A DNA stretch of 64,000 bases from Pantoea agglomerans (GCF_020149765.1 NZ_CP083809.1:1240001-1304000), one strand, 5' to 3'; positions 40,547-49,127 are shown, counted from the stretch's first letter. Numbers and translations are program-made. Notes: generated by a model from the letters alone, not told the origin.

Positions 40547-43204
40547 TTATTGGTTACCTTGCTGCAGCAGTTCATTGACGTAAGCGTCGATGTCACTGGT
40601 GGTATTTGTAATGTTTGAATCGTCACATGCTTTGATGTGCAGTTCCAACTCTTCACAAAGCTGTTTGCCTGGCGTCAGGTTAAGCATGGCAAACACGCCT
40701 TTCAGGCGATGCGCTGTCTGAGCAAGCATGGCGTAGTCCTTTTCCGCCGACTCAGTATACAGTCTCTTTACATCAGGCGGTACTGTCTCGGTAAACAGCT
40801 GGAAGTAGCCGCCGCTGAGCAGCGGGGTCAGTTCCTCGTCTTCTGTAATCTCATCCATGGAATCATGGGCCAGCTGTTGTTCAATCAGGGCCAGCAGCGC
40901 ATCCTGTAGCGCGTTGCTGAGATTGAAGTTGACCCGGTATTGCCGATCGTTTAGCGCGTGGTGACCCAGCTCATCCTCCGCCAGCAGCAGCGCCCAGCCG
41001 CTTAGCTTGTTGGGGTCGTCGGTCACCAGCACGTCATGTTCCTGGCCTGACAGCCGCTCTTCGGGCGACAGGCAGCGTGCGCCCCAGTTCTCCAGATGGC
41101 GGCAGACGATTTTATAGACATCCTCTACCTCGATCTCCATAAGCGCCGTCACGCCGTCCAGCAGCTTCTCCTCTTCCTCTTCCGGCCGCGGCTCTACCGC
41201 CAGCGGAAGCTGGATGCTGTAGCGCGTGCCGATATCGGCTTTAGCGATAATCTCCAGGCTACCGCCCATCTGCTTGCAGAGCTGCTTGCAGAGGAAAAAG
41301 GCCATGCCGGAGGCCTGACCGTAGCGATCCTGGCTGGTTTCGCCGAGGAACGGGAAGTCGGCGTTGGCCAGCTCATCGACGGTCAGACCCGCGCCGGTAT
41401 CCACCAGCTCAATCAGCAGACGCTCCGGCCGCGCCTCGTCGGCGCTTACCGTCAGGGAGATCTTGCCCCAGCGCGTGGTGGTCAGCGCATAGTGCATCAG
41501 CGTGGCGAGCACCTTACGCAGCGCGCGGCGGTCGCCAAAGCGCTGCTCGTCATTAGGCTGCAGGTTGTTCACCACCAGCGACAGCCCCTTGCGGCGCATC
41601 AGCGGCAGGCTTTCCAGGGCGATCTCGTCCAGCAGCTCCTGCAGGTTGAAAACGCTGGCGTCTGGCGACCAGTCGTGCGCCTCAAGGCGGTTAAGCAGCA
41701 CGATATCGTCCACCAGCCGCGCCAGGCCCTGACTTTCGTCCAGCAGGTCGAGCACGGTTTCATCTTCGTCGCGCTGGCTCAGCTGCACCAGCTGCGCCAC
41801 CACCTTCTCCAGCGGACGGTTAAGGGCGTGACCCAGATTTTGCAGCAGCTGCTGACGCATCTGATGGTTGCGATCCAGCACCTGCTGCGCTTTCTGCAGC
41901 TTTTTATTCACCAGCAGCTCGCGATCCTGATCGCGCATCAAAAACAGCTGGGTATGGGGTGACAGCACGCTGCGCGCGTGGCGGATCTCATACACTTCAT
42001 TGTTGATGGTCGCCTGCAGCACGCCCTGATGCTGGTCGGACATATTAATAATTTTTTGCAGGTTAAGGTGCGGCAAAAGATGTTCTGCAATCTTATTGCT
42101 GAGGATGGTGCGGTTGCTGGCGAAGTCATACACCAGCAGGCCGACCGGCAGGCTGGCGACAATCTCTTCATTCAGCACGCGCAGCGAGTCAAGCTCCGCG
42201 CTCTGGTTCTCGCTCGGGCGCAGCGACTGCTGGCGCAGCAGCGTCATTCCGGTAAAGGAGAGCAGAAACAGCAGCAGGTTAACCAGCAGCGGCCAGAGCA
42301 GGTTATGCAGCGTATCGATCATCAGGCTGGTGATCGGCACGCGATAGACCAGCTGCAGCGGCGTGCTCGGCAGGGTGGCGGCAATCTCCAGGTCAGGATT
42401 GACCATCGCGATCTGCGTGCTTTCGCCCTCTGTCTGATCGTTAGCAGCAGGCAGCGCAGCGTCCTGACGCAGCTGGAAGTTTTCGATCGGCATGTTCTGC
42501 GGCGTCAGGTCGTTGATCGGCAGATCGAAGGCGACCACCGTTGCCAGATGGCCCGGCTGATTAAAGGTGGTGCGCAGCGTAAAGTAGTGGTCGTTCTGAA
42601 AGGCGAAGTGGCGCAGCGGCGAGAAGCTTTCCCGCTCGTCCAGCGCATTGGCCTGCTGCAGCATTTCGGCGCGACGGCCATCCACCAGCGAACTGATGGC
42701 GCTCTCTTTATAGCGCGTCGCCATATCCTTCAGCGGCAGCGTGGAGATCATAATCAGGCTGTTGTCCTGACCGTTGAGAAAATACATCGACCAGGTCGGA
42801 TTTTCCGCGCCCCACAGGGTATCCAGATAGCTCGACATGCGCATGGTCATATCGAGCGTGCTGCTGTCGTGCGAGCCAAAGATCAGCGCTTCGGTTTTGC
42901 GCCGGGTTTTTTCCAGATAGTAGACGTCAGGACGCAGCCGCGTCTCCTGCAGGCTGCTGTTCGGCGAGCTTCCCGCCGCGCTGGTGGCGAGATTTTCATA
43001 AATTTGCCAGGTGGCGAAGCGATAGGCGTCGATACGCTTTTGCGTCGCGCGCGCCAGATCGGCCATGGCATAGCGTTTCTCGGTCAGCCAGGTGTTGACC
43101 GAGTTGTGAACCATAAAGCCCAGCGCCAGCAGCAGCACCAGATTGAAAATCACAAAAAAGCGAGTGACATTGCCGGATGTCACTGGAAACTTAAAGGGCA
43201 ACAT
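40547..43204 (-). CDS. rcsD: phosphotransferase RcsD
   Basis: Histidine phosphotransfer protein of the Rcs relay; it moves phosphate from RcsC to RcsB and is held by IgaA in unstressed cells. The 885-residue protein has membrane helices at about residues 15-35 and 300-320, a periplasmic region between them, a kinase-like domain without a functional H box, and the HPt domain with H832 in AQTAHRLKGVFAMLN. The N-terminus (MLPFKFPVTSGNV) is shorter than in E. coli. An MFS gene ends 20 bp upstream on the same strand, so rcsD may also be reached by its transcript. Confidence 0.96.
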   Translation of the reverse strand: MLPFKFPVTSGNVTRFFVIFNLVLLLALGFMVHNSVNTWLTEKRYAMADLARATQKRIDAYRFATWQIYENLATSAAGSSPNSSLQETRLRPDVYYLEKTRRKTEALIFGSHDSSTLDMTMRMSSYLDTLWGAENPTWSMYFLNGQDNSLIMISTLPLKDMATRYKESAISSLVDGRRAEMLQQANALDERESFSPLRHFAFQNDHYFTLRTTFNQPGHLATVVAFDLPINDLTPQNMPIENFQLRQDAALPAANDQTEGESTQIAMVNPDLEIAATLPSTPLQLVYRVPITSLMIDTLHNLLWPLLVNLLLFLLSFTGMTLLRQQSLRPSENQSAELDSLRVLNEEIVASLPVGLLVYDFASNRTILSNKIAEHLLPHLNLQKIINMSDQHQGVLQATINNEVYEIRHARSVLSPHTQLFLMRDQDRELLVNKKLQKAQQVLDRNHQMRQQLLQNLGHALNRPLEKVVAQLVQLSQRDEDETVLDLLDESQGLARLVDDIVLLNRLEAHDWSPDASVFNLQELLDEIALESLPLMRRKGLSLVVNNLQPNDEQRFGDRRALRKVLATLMHYALTTTRWGKISLTVSADEARPERLLIELVDTGAGLTVDELANADFPFLGETSQDRYGQASGMAFFLCKQLCKQMGGSLEIIAKADIGTRYSIQLPLAVEPRPEEEEEKLLDGVTALMEIEVEDVYKIVCRHLENWGARCLSPEERLSGQEHDVLVTDDPNKLSGWALLLAEDELGHHALNDRQYRVNFNLSNALQDALLALIEQQLAHDSMDEITEDEELTPLLSGGYFQLFTETVPPDVKRLYTESAEKDYAMLAQTAHRLKGVFAMLNLTPGKQLCEELELHIKACDDSNITNTTSDIDAYVNELLQQGNQ

Positions 43205-43224
43205 AGCGTGTCAGGCACCTGAAA

Positions 43225-44418
43225 TCATCGCGCAACCAGTCGGGCACTGGCGGCCACAGCCAGCAGCAGCAGCGCGATAAGCAGAAAGGCACCGCTGAGG
43301 CTCAGCCATTGAGAAATAAATCCGATTAAGGCCGGACCTGAGAGAATACCCGCATATCCCAGCGTTGTCATGGCGGAAATCCCCAGATTCGAGGGCATAT
43401 CCCGTTGATTCCCGACAGCATTGAATAACATCGGCACCGTATTGGATAAACCGAAGCCCACCAGTAGAAAAGCGAGCAGCGCCATCTGCGGCCAGGGCAG
43501 GTAAACCGCCAGCGCCAGACCAGCCGACGCGGTCAGCGCGCCCGTCAGCATCACCGGGAAACGGCCGAAACGGTCAATGATCCGGTCGCCGGTCAGGCGG
43601 CCGATGGTCATCGCCACCGAAAAGACCGCATAGCCAAGGCCGGCGTGCGCGGTCGACATCTCAGGGCTCTGCAGCAGCAGCAGCGCGCCCCAGTCGAGCA
43701 CCGCCCCTTCGGCGAGAAACAGAATAAAGCAGAGCAAACCGAGAAAGGCGACAAAGCCGCGCGGCATCACCAGCCAGGGCTGATCGGGCTGATGCAGGCG
43801 CTCGCGCATCAGCGTTGGCAGACTCGCCGCCAGCAGCAGCGCCATCAGAAGCAGTACCAGCGCCACCGACGCCAGCGGCGACAGGCCGACGCTGAGCAGC
43901 AGGCTGACTGCGCCCGCGCCCAGAATGCCGCCGAGGCTAAAGAAGCCGTGGAAACCGGACATCATCGGCTTGCTGGCCGCTTTCTCCACCTCAACCGCCT
44001 GCACGTTCATCGCCACGTCGAGCATGCCCAGCCCGGCACCGAAAATTATCAGCGTCGCAGCCATGCTTCCTGTGGTCTCCAGCGTCGCCAGCAGCGGCAG
44101 CGTCGCCAGCGTTACCAGCGTCGAGCCGAAGATAACGCGACGGCAGCCGAAGCGGCCCACCAGCGCGCCGGTAACCGGCATCGCCGCCAGCGAACCCATG
44201 CCCAGGCAGAGCAGCAGCGCACCCAGCGATGCGCCGCTCAGCGCCAGCCGCTGGCTGGCGAACGGCACCAGCGGCGCCCAGGAGGACATGCCAAGACCGG
44301 CAATAAGAAAAACGAGGCGTGTCCCCAGACTGACACGGCTGTGAAGTTTCCTGGGTGGTGCAGCGTCCAGTGCGGTCATAGTCATATTCGTGAGTGTCAA
44401 AGCGACGAAGTGTAGCAT
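43225..44418 (-). CDS. MFS transporter (YbjJ-like)
   Basis: A major facilitator protein of about 397 residues with twelve predicted membrane segments. The motif GRFGCRR (loop 2-3) resembles the MFS signature, and the second half has GRLTGDRIIDRFGR. Overall it resembles the YbjJ/FucP-type branch (GMLDVAMNVQAVEVEKAASK, SGFHGFFSLGGILGAG), whose substrates are not well defined. The start is uncertain: ATGs at 44418, 44385 and 44379 are all possible and none has a strong ribosome site. It is absent from this spot in E. coli, and is followed 20 bp later by rcsD in the same direction. Confidence 0.85.
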   Translation of the reverse strand: MLHFVALTLTNMTMTALDAAPPRKLHSRVSLGTRLVFLIAGLGMSSWAPLVPFASQRLALSGASLGALLLCLGMGSLAAMPVTGALVGRFGCRRVIFGSTLVTLATLPLLATLETTGSMAATLIIFGAGLGMLDVAMNVQAVEVEKAASKPMMSGFHGFFSLGGILGAGAVSLLLSVGLSPLASVALVLLLMALLLAASLPTLMRERLHQPDQPWLVMPRGFVAFLGLLCFILFLAEGAVLDWGALLLLQSPEMSTAHAGLGYAVFSVAMTIGRLTGDRIIDRFGRFPVMLTGALTASAGLALAVYLPWPQMALLAFLLVGFGLSNTVPMLFNAVGNQRDMPSNLGISAMTTLGYAGILSGPALIGFISQWLSLSGAFLLIALLLLAVAASARLVAR

Positions 44419-44421
44419 CAA

Positions 44422-44887
44422 AGCCGCAGCCGCATGCGCTACCCGAAAGGGCAGGGCGGCGATAAGCCGGCGTGAAAGCCGCCATTTTAACGACTTTTAG
44501 CCTGCCGCTAAACTTTTCCAGAACTTTCCTGGCCTCTCGCGACAGGCTGATAGCCTTAATGTCGCTTTACAGGCCGGCGCGCTACGCGGTTAACCCGCCT
44601 GAAACATCGCTGGCCTGACCCGGCGCTTGCTCTCTGCGGCATTAAGTCGATGATATTCTGCGCGCCTGTTGGCTATATATCCTGCCGGGCGGCGCAACGA
44701 AAATGAATAAGGCAGGCGCAGAGGTGTGATAAAACTTTATTACGGTGATAAATTAACAGGGAGAATATTCAGCGAATTAATTAACAACGCGTGCGATTAT
44801 TAGCAATAAATGCCCATAAGCGGCGATGTTATTTTCAGCGCGTTAATTAACTTTACTCTCGGGGGGGGCAAGGGGCAGGTTTTGGGC
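44422..44887. other. intergenic region between the MFS gene and micF
   Basis: About 470 bp with no gene I can support. The half towards micF is AT-rich (44730-44860), unlike the flanking genes. Next to the micF 3' end is a run of eight G residues (44861-44868). The region must hold the promoter of the MFS gene, which may also serve rcsDB. Confidence 0.5.
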
Positions 44888-44979
44888 AAAAAAATGCCGG
44901 ACTTAACAGTCCGGCGGGAATTAGGGTAAACATCTCATTCGGGGTGAATGAAGGTAATAATGAAATAAATGATGATAGC
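44888..44979 (-). ncRNA. micF: small RNA MicF
   Basis: Antisense small RNA that represses ompF translation and other outer-membrane mRNAs with Hfq. The 5' end, read on the minus strand from 44979, begins GCTATCATCATTTATTTC, nearly the same as the E. coli MicF seed region, continues with ATTACCTTCATTC, and ends with GTTTACCCTAATTCCCGCC and a terminator hairpin GCCGGAC/GTCCGGC (44896-44902 and 44909-44915) plus a T run. The length of about 92 nt and the divergent position upstream of ompC agree with the known arrangement. Confidence 0.9.
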
Positions 44980-45300
44980 GGGATCTATTGTATTCTCAGA
45001 TGACGCATATGTTTTGTCATTCAGTGCTCAGATAAACTCAATCATAACTCTTTGAAATTAATGGACTTAAAATTGGTTTGATATTTTGTGCGATAATTTT
45101 TATCGATATGTGCTGGTTATTAGTTCCGCAAAATTTACACCTGGAAATAACTATTTCGCATTATGAAACAGATTTGGAAATTTCGTAGCATTTTCGTGAT
45201 GGCTTATTGCCCTTTATAAAATAACAATGGCGTGCCGGCTGAATTTTTAAGCGTTCAGCTCGCAGTGGCAAAAATAAGGCATATAACAGAGGGCAATAAA
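44980..45300 (+). promoter_or_regulatory. divergent micF / ompC control region
   Basis: 321 bp of AT-rich DNA. A TATAAA -10 hexamer at 45215-45220 would start ompC mRNA near 45227, giving a leader of about 75 nt, as in E. coli. TGAAACAGATT (45164-45174) and the nearby AATTTACACC...GGAAATAAC resemble OmpR half sites in the position expected for the OmpR C boxes. The OmpR assignment is by resemblance only. Confidence 0.6.
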
Positions 45301-46413
45301 ATGAAACGTCGCGTTCTCTCCCTGATGATCCCTGCGCTGCTGGTCGCAGCGGGTTCTGCAAGCGCAGCGGAAATCTACAACAAAGACGGCAACAAATTAG
45401 ACCTGTTCGGCAAAGTCGACGGTCTGCACTATTTCTCAGATAACGACGGTAATGACGGCGATCAGTCTTACCTGCGTTTCGGTTTCAAAGGCGAAACCCA
45501 GATTTCCGACCAGCTGACCGGTTACGGCCAGTGGGAATATCAGGCGGCGCTGAACACGGCGGAAAGCGAAGGCACCGCGAAAAGCTAAACGCGCGTTGGC
45601 TTCGCGGGTATCAAGTTCGGCGATGCGGGCTCATTCGACTACGGCCGTAACTACGGCGTAGCATACGACATCGGCGCATGGACCGACGTGCTGCCGGAAT
45701 TTGGCGGCGACACCTATGGCGCGGACAACTTTATGTTCCAGCGCAGCAATGGCCTGGCGACCTACCGCAACTCTAATTTCTTTGGCCTGGTGGACGGCTG
45801 GAACTTCGCCGTTCAGTATCAGGGCAAAAACGACAACCCGAGCCGTGAAACCACAGGGCGCGACGTGCTGGGCGAGAACGGCGACGGCTGGGGCCTGAGC
45901 ACCACTTACGATCTCGGCTCTGGCCTGGGCATCGGTGCCGCCATGTTCCAGTCTGACCGCACCAACAACCAGAACGGCGCAGCGCCGGGCATCCTGGGTC
46001 GCGGCGACAAGGCGGAAGTCTACACCGGCGGTCTGAAATATGACGCCAACAATATCTACCTGGCGGCGATGTACAGCCGTTCCTACAACGCGACCCGCTT
46101 CGGTTCGACGGATGACGCTATCTACGGTTTCGCCGACAAGGCGGATAACTGGGAGCTGGTGGCGCAGTATCAGTTCGACTTCGGCCTGCGTCCCTCTCTG
46201 GCGTTCGTGACCTCACGCGGCACCGACATTCAGAACTGGGGCAAACAGAACCTGAAAAAGTATGTTGATGTGGGCGCGACCTACTACTTCAACAAAAACA
46301 TGTCCACCTACGTTGATTACCAGATCAACCTGATGGACGACAACGACTTCACCGACGCGGCAGGCATCAACACCGACGATACCGTGGCGCTGGGTCTGGT
46401 TTATCAGTTCTAA
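45301..46413 (+). pseudogene. ompC: outer-membrane porin OmpC, interrupted by an in-frame stop
   Basis: General trimeric porin gene. Reading from the ATG at 45301 (GAGGGC ribosome site upstream) gives a 22-residue signal peptide ending GSASA and the mature start [20 protein letters not shown]. The frame meets TAA at 45586-45588, codon 96, between GTAKS and [19 protein letters not shown]. After it the same frame continues without further stops to TAA at 46411-46413: 371 codons in all, the normal size, including the L3 loop motif PEFGGD and the C-terminal ALGLVYQF that BAM recognises. There is no indel, so this is one nonsense change (probably from a TAC or TAT Tyr codon) or a base-call error. 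The unaltered product would have been about 370 residues; the truncated one cannot form a barrel. Confidence 0.9.
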
Positions 46414-46438
46414 ACCGCTAAGGAGCGTAGCCTGCGGG

Positions 46439-47002
46439 CTACGCTCCCGTTTGCAGAATCGCCGCCAGCGCGGCAGCCAGATCCGCCGTTACCGCTTCCG
46501 CCTCTTCTCCCCGCTGCGCCCGCACGATGGCGCCTTCCGCCAGTAACATAATCTGTCCGGTTTTGCCGCGTTCCGCCTGCGCCAGCCTGAGGGCTATGGC
46601 GTCCGCCATCTCTTGCTTATGGCGCCGAATCAGCGCGCCCACCTCAGGCAGGCTCTCGCCCAGCTCCGCGCTGGCGTTAATAAAGGCGCAGCCGCGAAAG
46701 TCCGCTTCGCTAAACCAGCTTTTCAGCGCGGCCGGCAGGGCGTCCCGCAGCGGCGTATTTTGCGCCAGCGCCTGCTGAAACCCCTGCATCCAGCGCTGGT
46801 GGCGCTGCTCCAGCGCCGCCGCGATCAGCTGATTTTTCGCCGGGAAGTGGCGGTAGAAGGTCACTTTGGTCACGCCCGCCTCCGCGATCACGCGATCGAC
46901 GCCGGTGGCGCGGATGCCCTGCTGGTAGAAGAGTTGCTGCGCTGCGGTCAGGATACGGTCGCGGGCGGAAGCGCCAGCATCAAAAACAAGCGGAGCGAGC
47001 AT
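46439..47002 (-). CDS. TetR-family transcriptional repressor
   Basis: A 187-residue TetR regulator: the N-terminal helix-turn-helix runs from about residue 14 to 58 (RDRILTAAQQLFYQQGIRAT, recognition helix GVTKVTFYRHFPAK), followed by an all-helical ligand domain. It is close to the branch whose members control small enzymes in relatives (ADFRGCAFINASAELGE is a shared feature); the ligand is unknown. The ATG at 47002 has AGAGGT about 6 bases upstream. The divergent promoter region holds two identical-arm palindromes, so it likely represses itself and the DUF1348 gene. It is not present at this spot in E. coli. Confidence 0.92.
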   Translation of the reverse strand: MLAPLVFDAGASARDRILTAAQQLFYQQGIRATGVDRVIAEAGVTKVTFYRHFPAKNQLIAAALEQRHQRWMQGFQQALAQNTPLRDALPAALKSWFSEADFRGCAFINASAELGESLPEVGALIRRHKQEMADAIALRLAQAERGKTGQIMLLAEGAIVRAQRGEEAEAVTADLAAALAAILQTGA

Positions 47003-47025
47003 AGTCAGACCTCTGAATTTTTTTA

Positions 47026-47043
47026 GTAGACAGAATTGTCTAC
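47026..47043. promoter_or_regulatory. predicted TetR operator 1
   Basis: The 18-bp palindrome GTAGACAGAATTGTCTAC has perfect 7-bp arms GTAGACA/TGTCTAC. It lies 24 bp upstream of the tetR start. The arms are identical to those of a second copy at 47063-47080. Binding by the adjacent repressor is inferred. Confidence 0.8.
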
Positions 47044-47062
47044 ATGCAGCAGAGTATTGCAA

Positions 47063-47080
47063 GTAGACAATCCTGTCTAC
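47063..47080. promoter_or_regulatory. predicted TetR operator 2
   Basis: The 18-bp palindrome GTAGACAATCCTGTCTAC has the same arms as operator 1, with a centre-to-centre distance of 37 bp, and sits 17 bp before the DUF1348 gene, where bound repressor would block its promoter. Confidence 0.8.
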
Positions 47081-47097
47081 CTACTCAGGAGATCACT

Positions 47098-47553
47098 ATG
47101 CTGCTTCCTCCCTTTAACCAACAGAGCGCCACCGAAAAAGCCCGTCTGGCGGAAGATGCCTGGAACAGCCGCGATCCGCAGCGGGTGTCGCTGGTTTACA
47201 CTCCCGACACGCGCTGGCGCAACCGCAGCGAAAGCGTGCAGGGCCGTGACGCAGTGGTGGCGTTTCTCAGCCGCAAGTGGGCCAGAGAGCTGGATTATCG
47301 GCTAATCAAAGAGCTATGGGCGTGGCACAACGACCGGCTGGCGGTGCGCTTTGCCTATGAATGGCATGATGACAGCGGCAACTGGTTCCGCAGTTACGGC
47401 AATGAGAACTGGCGCTTCGGCGCTGACGGCCTGATGATTGAGCGGTTCGCCTGCATTAACGACCTGCCGATAGCGGCCAGCGAACGACGCTTTCACTGGC
47501 CACTCGGCAGACGCCCGGACGATCATCCGGGGCTGAGTGAACTGGGTATGTAA
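47098..47553 (+). CDS. DUF1348 (SnoaL/NTF2-like) family protein
   Basis: A 151-residue protein of the nuclear-transport-factor-2-like DUF1348 family, with the conserved stretch [20 protein letters not shown] near the start, then [40 protein letters not shown] and [18 protein letters not shown] at the end. The fold is a cone that usually binds small hydrophobic molecules; no activity is known for this family. The ATG at 47098 follows CAGGAG. It is divergent from the TetR gene and shares its operators, a common arrangement that suggests induction by a small compound. Confidence 0.93.
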   Translation: MLLPPFNQQSATEKARLAEDAWNSRDPQRVSLVYTPDTRWRNRSESVQGRDAVVAFLSRKWARELDYRLIKELWAWHNDRLAVRFAYEWHDDSGNWFRSYGNENWRFGADGLMIERFACINDLPIAASERRFHWPLGRRPDDHPGLSELGM

Positions 47554-47703
47554 TTACGACTGCGGCGTCCGCCTGCGGCTTGCCGCGGGCTTCGCCTTTG
47601 GCGACGGCGGGGCGCTGCCTTCAAATCCCACCCCCGCCAGGGTAAACGCGGAAAAACTCAGCCACTGCTGCCACTGGCCAAACGTTGACGATGATTTACG
47701 CAT
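47554..47703 (-). CDS. hypothetical 49-residue protein
   Basis: A minus-strand ORF starting at ATG 47701-47703 with a GGGAGGTG ribosome site 6 bases upstream and ending at TAA 47554-47556, directly next to the DUF1348 stop. The product begins MRKSSSTFGQWQQWLSFSAF, has a weak hydrophobic stretch (about residues 14-27), and a basic, proline-rich tail ending RRRTPQS. I recognise no homologue. The strong ribosome site is the main support; it could also be a chance ORF. Confidence 0.45.
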   Translation of the reverse strand: MRKSSSTFGQWQQWLSFSAFTLAGVGFEGSAPPSPKAKPAASRRRTPQS

Positions 47704-47828
47704 GCTGCACCTCCCGGAAATAAACCCGGTCTAAACCGTGCAGCATTCATGCCAGTTCGATCGCTCTCACAGCCACGGATTTCCCGCCTGGTTTGCTACA
47801 CTGCCGCAGCATTTTGGTGCACTGCTGC

Positions 47829-47942
47829 TCAACGCTGACGCGCCGCGCCCCAGGCGAGCCGTTTTTGGCGCCGCTGTTGCAGCAGCTTAACAATACTGAA
47901 AATAAATAGTCCGCCTGCGAACGCGAGAATCAGATAGATCAT
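47829..47942 (-). CDS. putative 37-residue small membrane protein
   Basis: Minus-strand ORF with an excellent AGGAGG ribosome site 5 bases before the ATG at 47940-47942. The product starts MIYLILAFAGGLFIFSIVKL, a clear single membrane segment, then turns strongly basic (LQQRRQKRLAW), the usual design of small bacterial membrane proteins with an inside-positive tail. It lies between DUF1348 and apbE and points away from apbE. Function is unknown. Confidence 0.6.
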   Translation of the reverse strand: MIYLILAFAGGLFIFSIVKLLQQRRQKRLAWGAARQR

Positions 47943-48078
47943 GGGGCCTCCTGTTATCAGCCGGTAGCCTGCCAGAGCCTGGGTCAGGCAGGGCGGGTTT
48001 ACAAGCCGCTTTTGACTACTTTACTAACGACTTATGCTTTGTTTCAGGCTGGAATATAGCGTTACAGATGAGAGAAGA

Positions 48079-49110
48079 ATGCGATACTGGAATATTCTGC
48101 TAATGACAGCGGCGCTCGGCGCCCTGAGCGCCTGCGACAGCAAAAGTTCGCAGCAGGGGATGGTGCTGGAAGGCAAAACCATGGGCACGGTGTGGCGGGT
48201 TTCGCTGGCGGGCGTCGACGCGGCGCGCAAAGCTGCGCTACAGCAGGCGATCCAGCGGCAGCTTGACGCGGACGATCGGACGCTGTCGACCTGGAAAGAG
48301 GATTCCGTGCTGTCGCGCTTTAACCGCTATCAGGGCGATGCGCCGCAGCCGATTAGCGCCGATATGGCCGATATCGTTACCGAAGCGCTGCGTATCGGCG
48401 CCAAAACCGGCGGCGCGATGGACATCACCGTGGGGCCGCTGGTGAATCTCTGGGGCTTCGGCCCGGCGAAACAGCCAGCGCACCGCCCGACGGAGGCGGA
48501 GATCGCTGCGGCGAAGGCGCAAACCGGGCTCCAGCACCTGCGCGTGGTACAGACGGTGGAAGGGCAGTGGCTGCAGAAAGATCTGCCGGGGCTCTATGTC
48601 GATCTCTCCACCATGGGCGAAGGCTACGCCACCGATCACCTGGCGCGCCTGATGGAGCGCGAAGGGATTGCCAACTATCTGGTATCGGTCGGCGGGGCGG
48701 TATTGAGCCGCGGAGAGAATGCGCAGGGCCAGGGCTGGCGCGTGGCGATCCAGAAACCCACCGACAGCGAGAACGCGGTACAGGCGCGCGTTGACCTGCA
48801 GGGGCACGGCATCAGCACATCCGGCAGCTATCGCAACTATTATGAACTGGATGGCAAACGCATTTCGCACGTCATCGATCCGGCGACCGGCCGTCCCATC
48901 GAGCATAAGCTGGTCTCCGCCACGGTGATCGCCACCACGGCGCTGGAAGCAGACGGCTGGGACACTGGCCTGATGGTGCTGGGCAGCGAAAAGGCGAAAG
49001 CGCTGGCGCTGCAGCAGCAGCTGGCGGTCTATCTTATTAGTAAAGAGGGCGATAAATTCGTCAGCTGGATGTCGCCGCAGTTCAAAGCCTTTCTTATCGA
49101 CGGCAAGTAG
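48079..49110 (+). CDS. apbE: FAD:protein FMN transferase ApbE
   Basis: Periplasmic lipoprotein that attaches FMN to threonine residues of flavoproteins such as Rnf/Nqr subunits. The start at 48079 gives a short hydrophobic signal with lipobox L-S-A-C, so C19 is the lipidated residue. The 343-residue product has EGKTMGTVWRVS, DITVGPLVNLWGFGP, DLSTMGEGYATDHLA, SGSYRNYYELDGKRISHVID and the magnesium-binding TALEADGWDTGLMVLG near the C-terminus. Unlike in E. coli, ada does not lie between apbE and alkB; alkB follows by 17 bp. Confidence 0.95.
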   Translation: MRYWNILLMTAALGALSACDSKSSQQGMVLEGKTMGTVWRVSLAGVDAARKAALQQAIQRQLDADDRTLSTWKEDSVLSRFNRYQGDAPQPISADMADIVTEALRIGAKTGGAMDITVGPLVNLWGFGPAKQPAHRPTEAEIAAAKAQTGLQHLRVVQTVEGQWLQKDLPGLYVDLSTMGEGYATDHLARLMEREGIANYLVSVGGAVLSRGENAQGQGWRVAIQKPTDSENAVQARVDLQGHGISTSGSYRNYYELDGKRISHVIDPATGRPIEHKLVSATVIATTALEADGWDTGLMVLGSEKAKALALQQQLAVYLISKEGDKFVSWMSPQFKAFLIDGK

Positions 49111-49127
49111 CGGCGCAAGGGGAAATC

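Noticed and set aside
44700..44860. AT-rich stretch as a possible remnant of a mobile element or lost gene
   Set aside because: No inverted repeats, target duplications or coding similarity; ordinary promoter-type DNA near micF/ompC explains it.
45688..46413. Separate 241-codon gene starting inside ompC
   Set aside because: It is the porin reading frame after the nonsense codon; the ATG has no ribosome site and lies within a conserved barrel segment.
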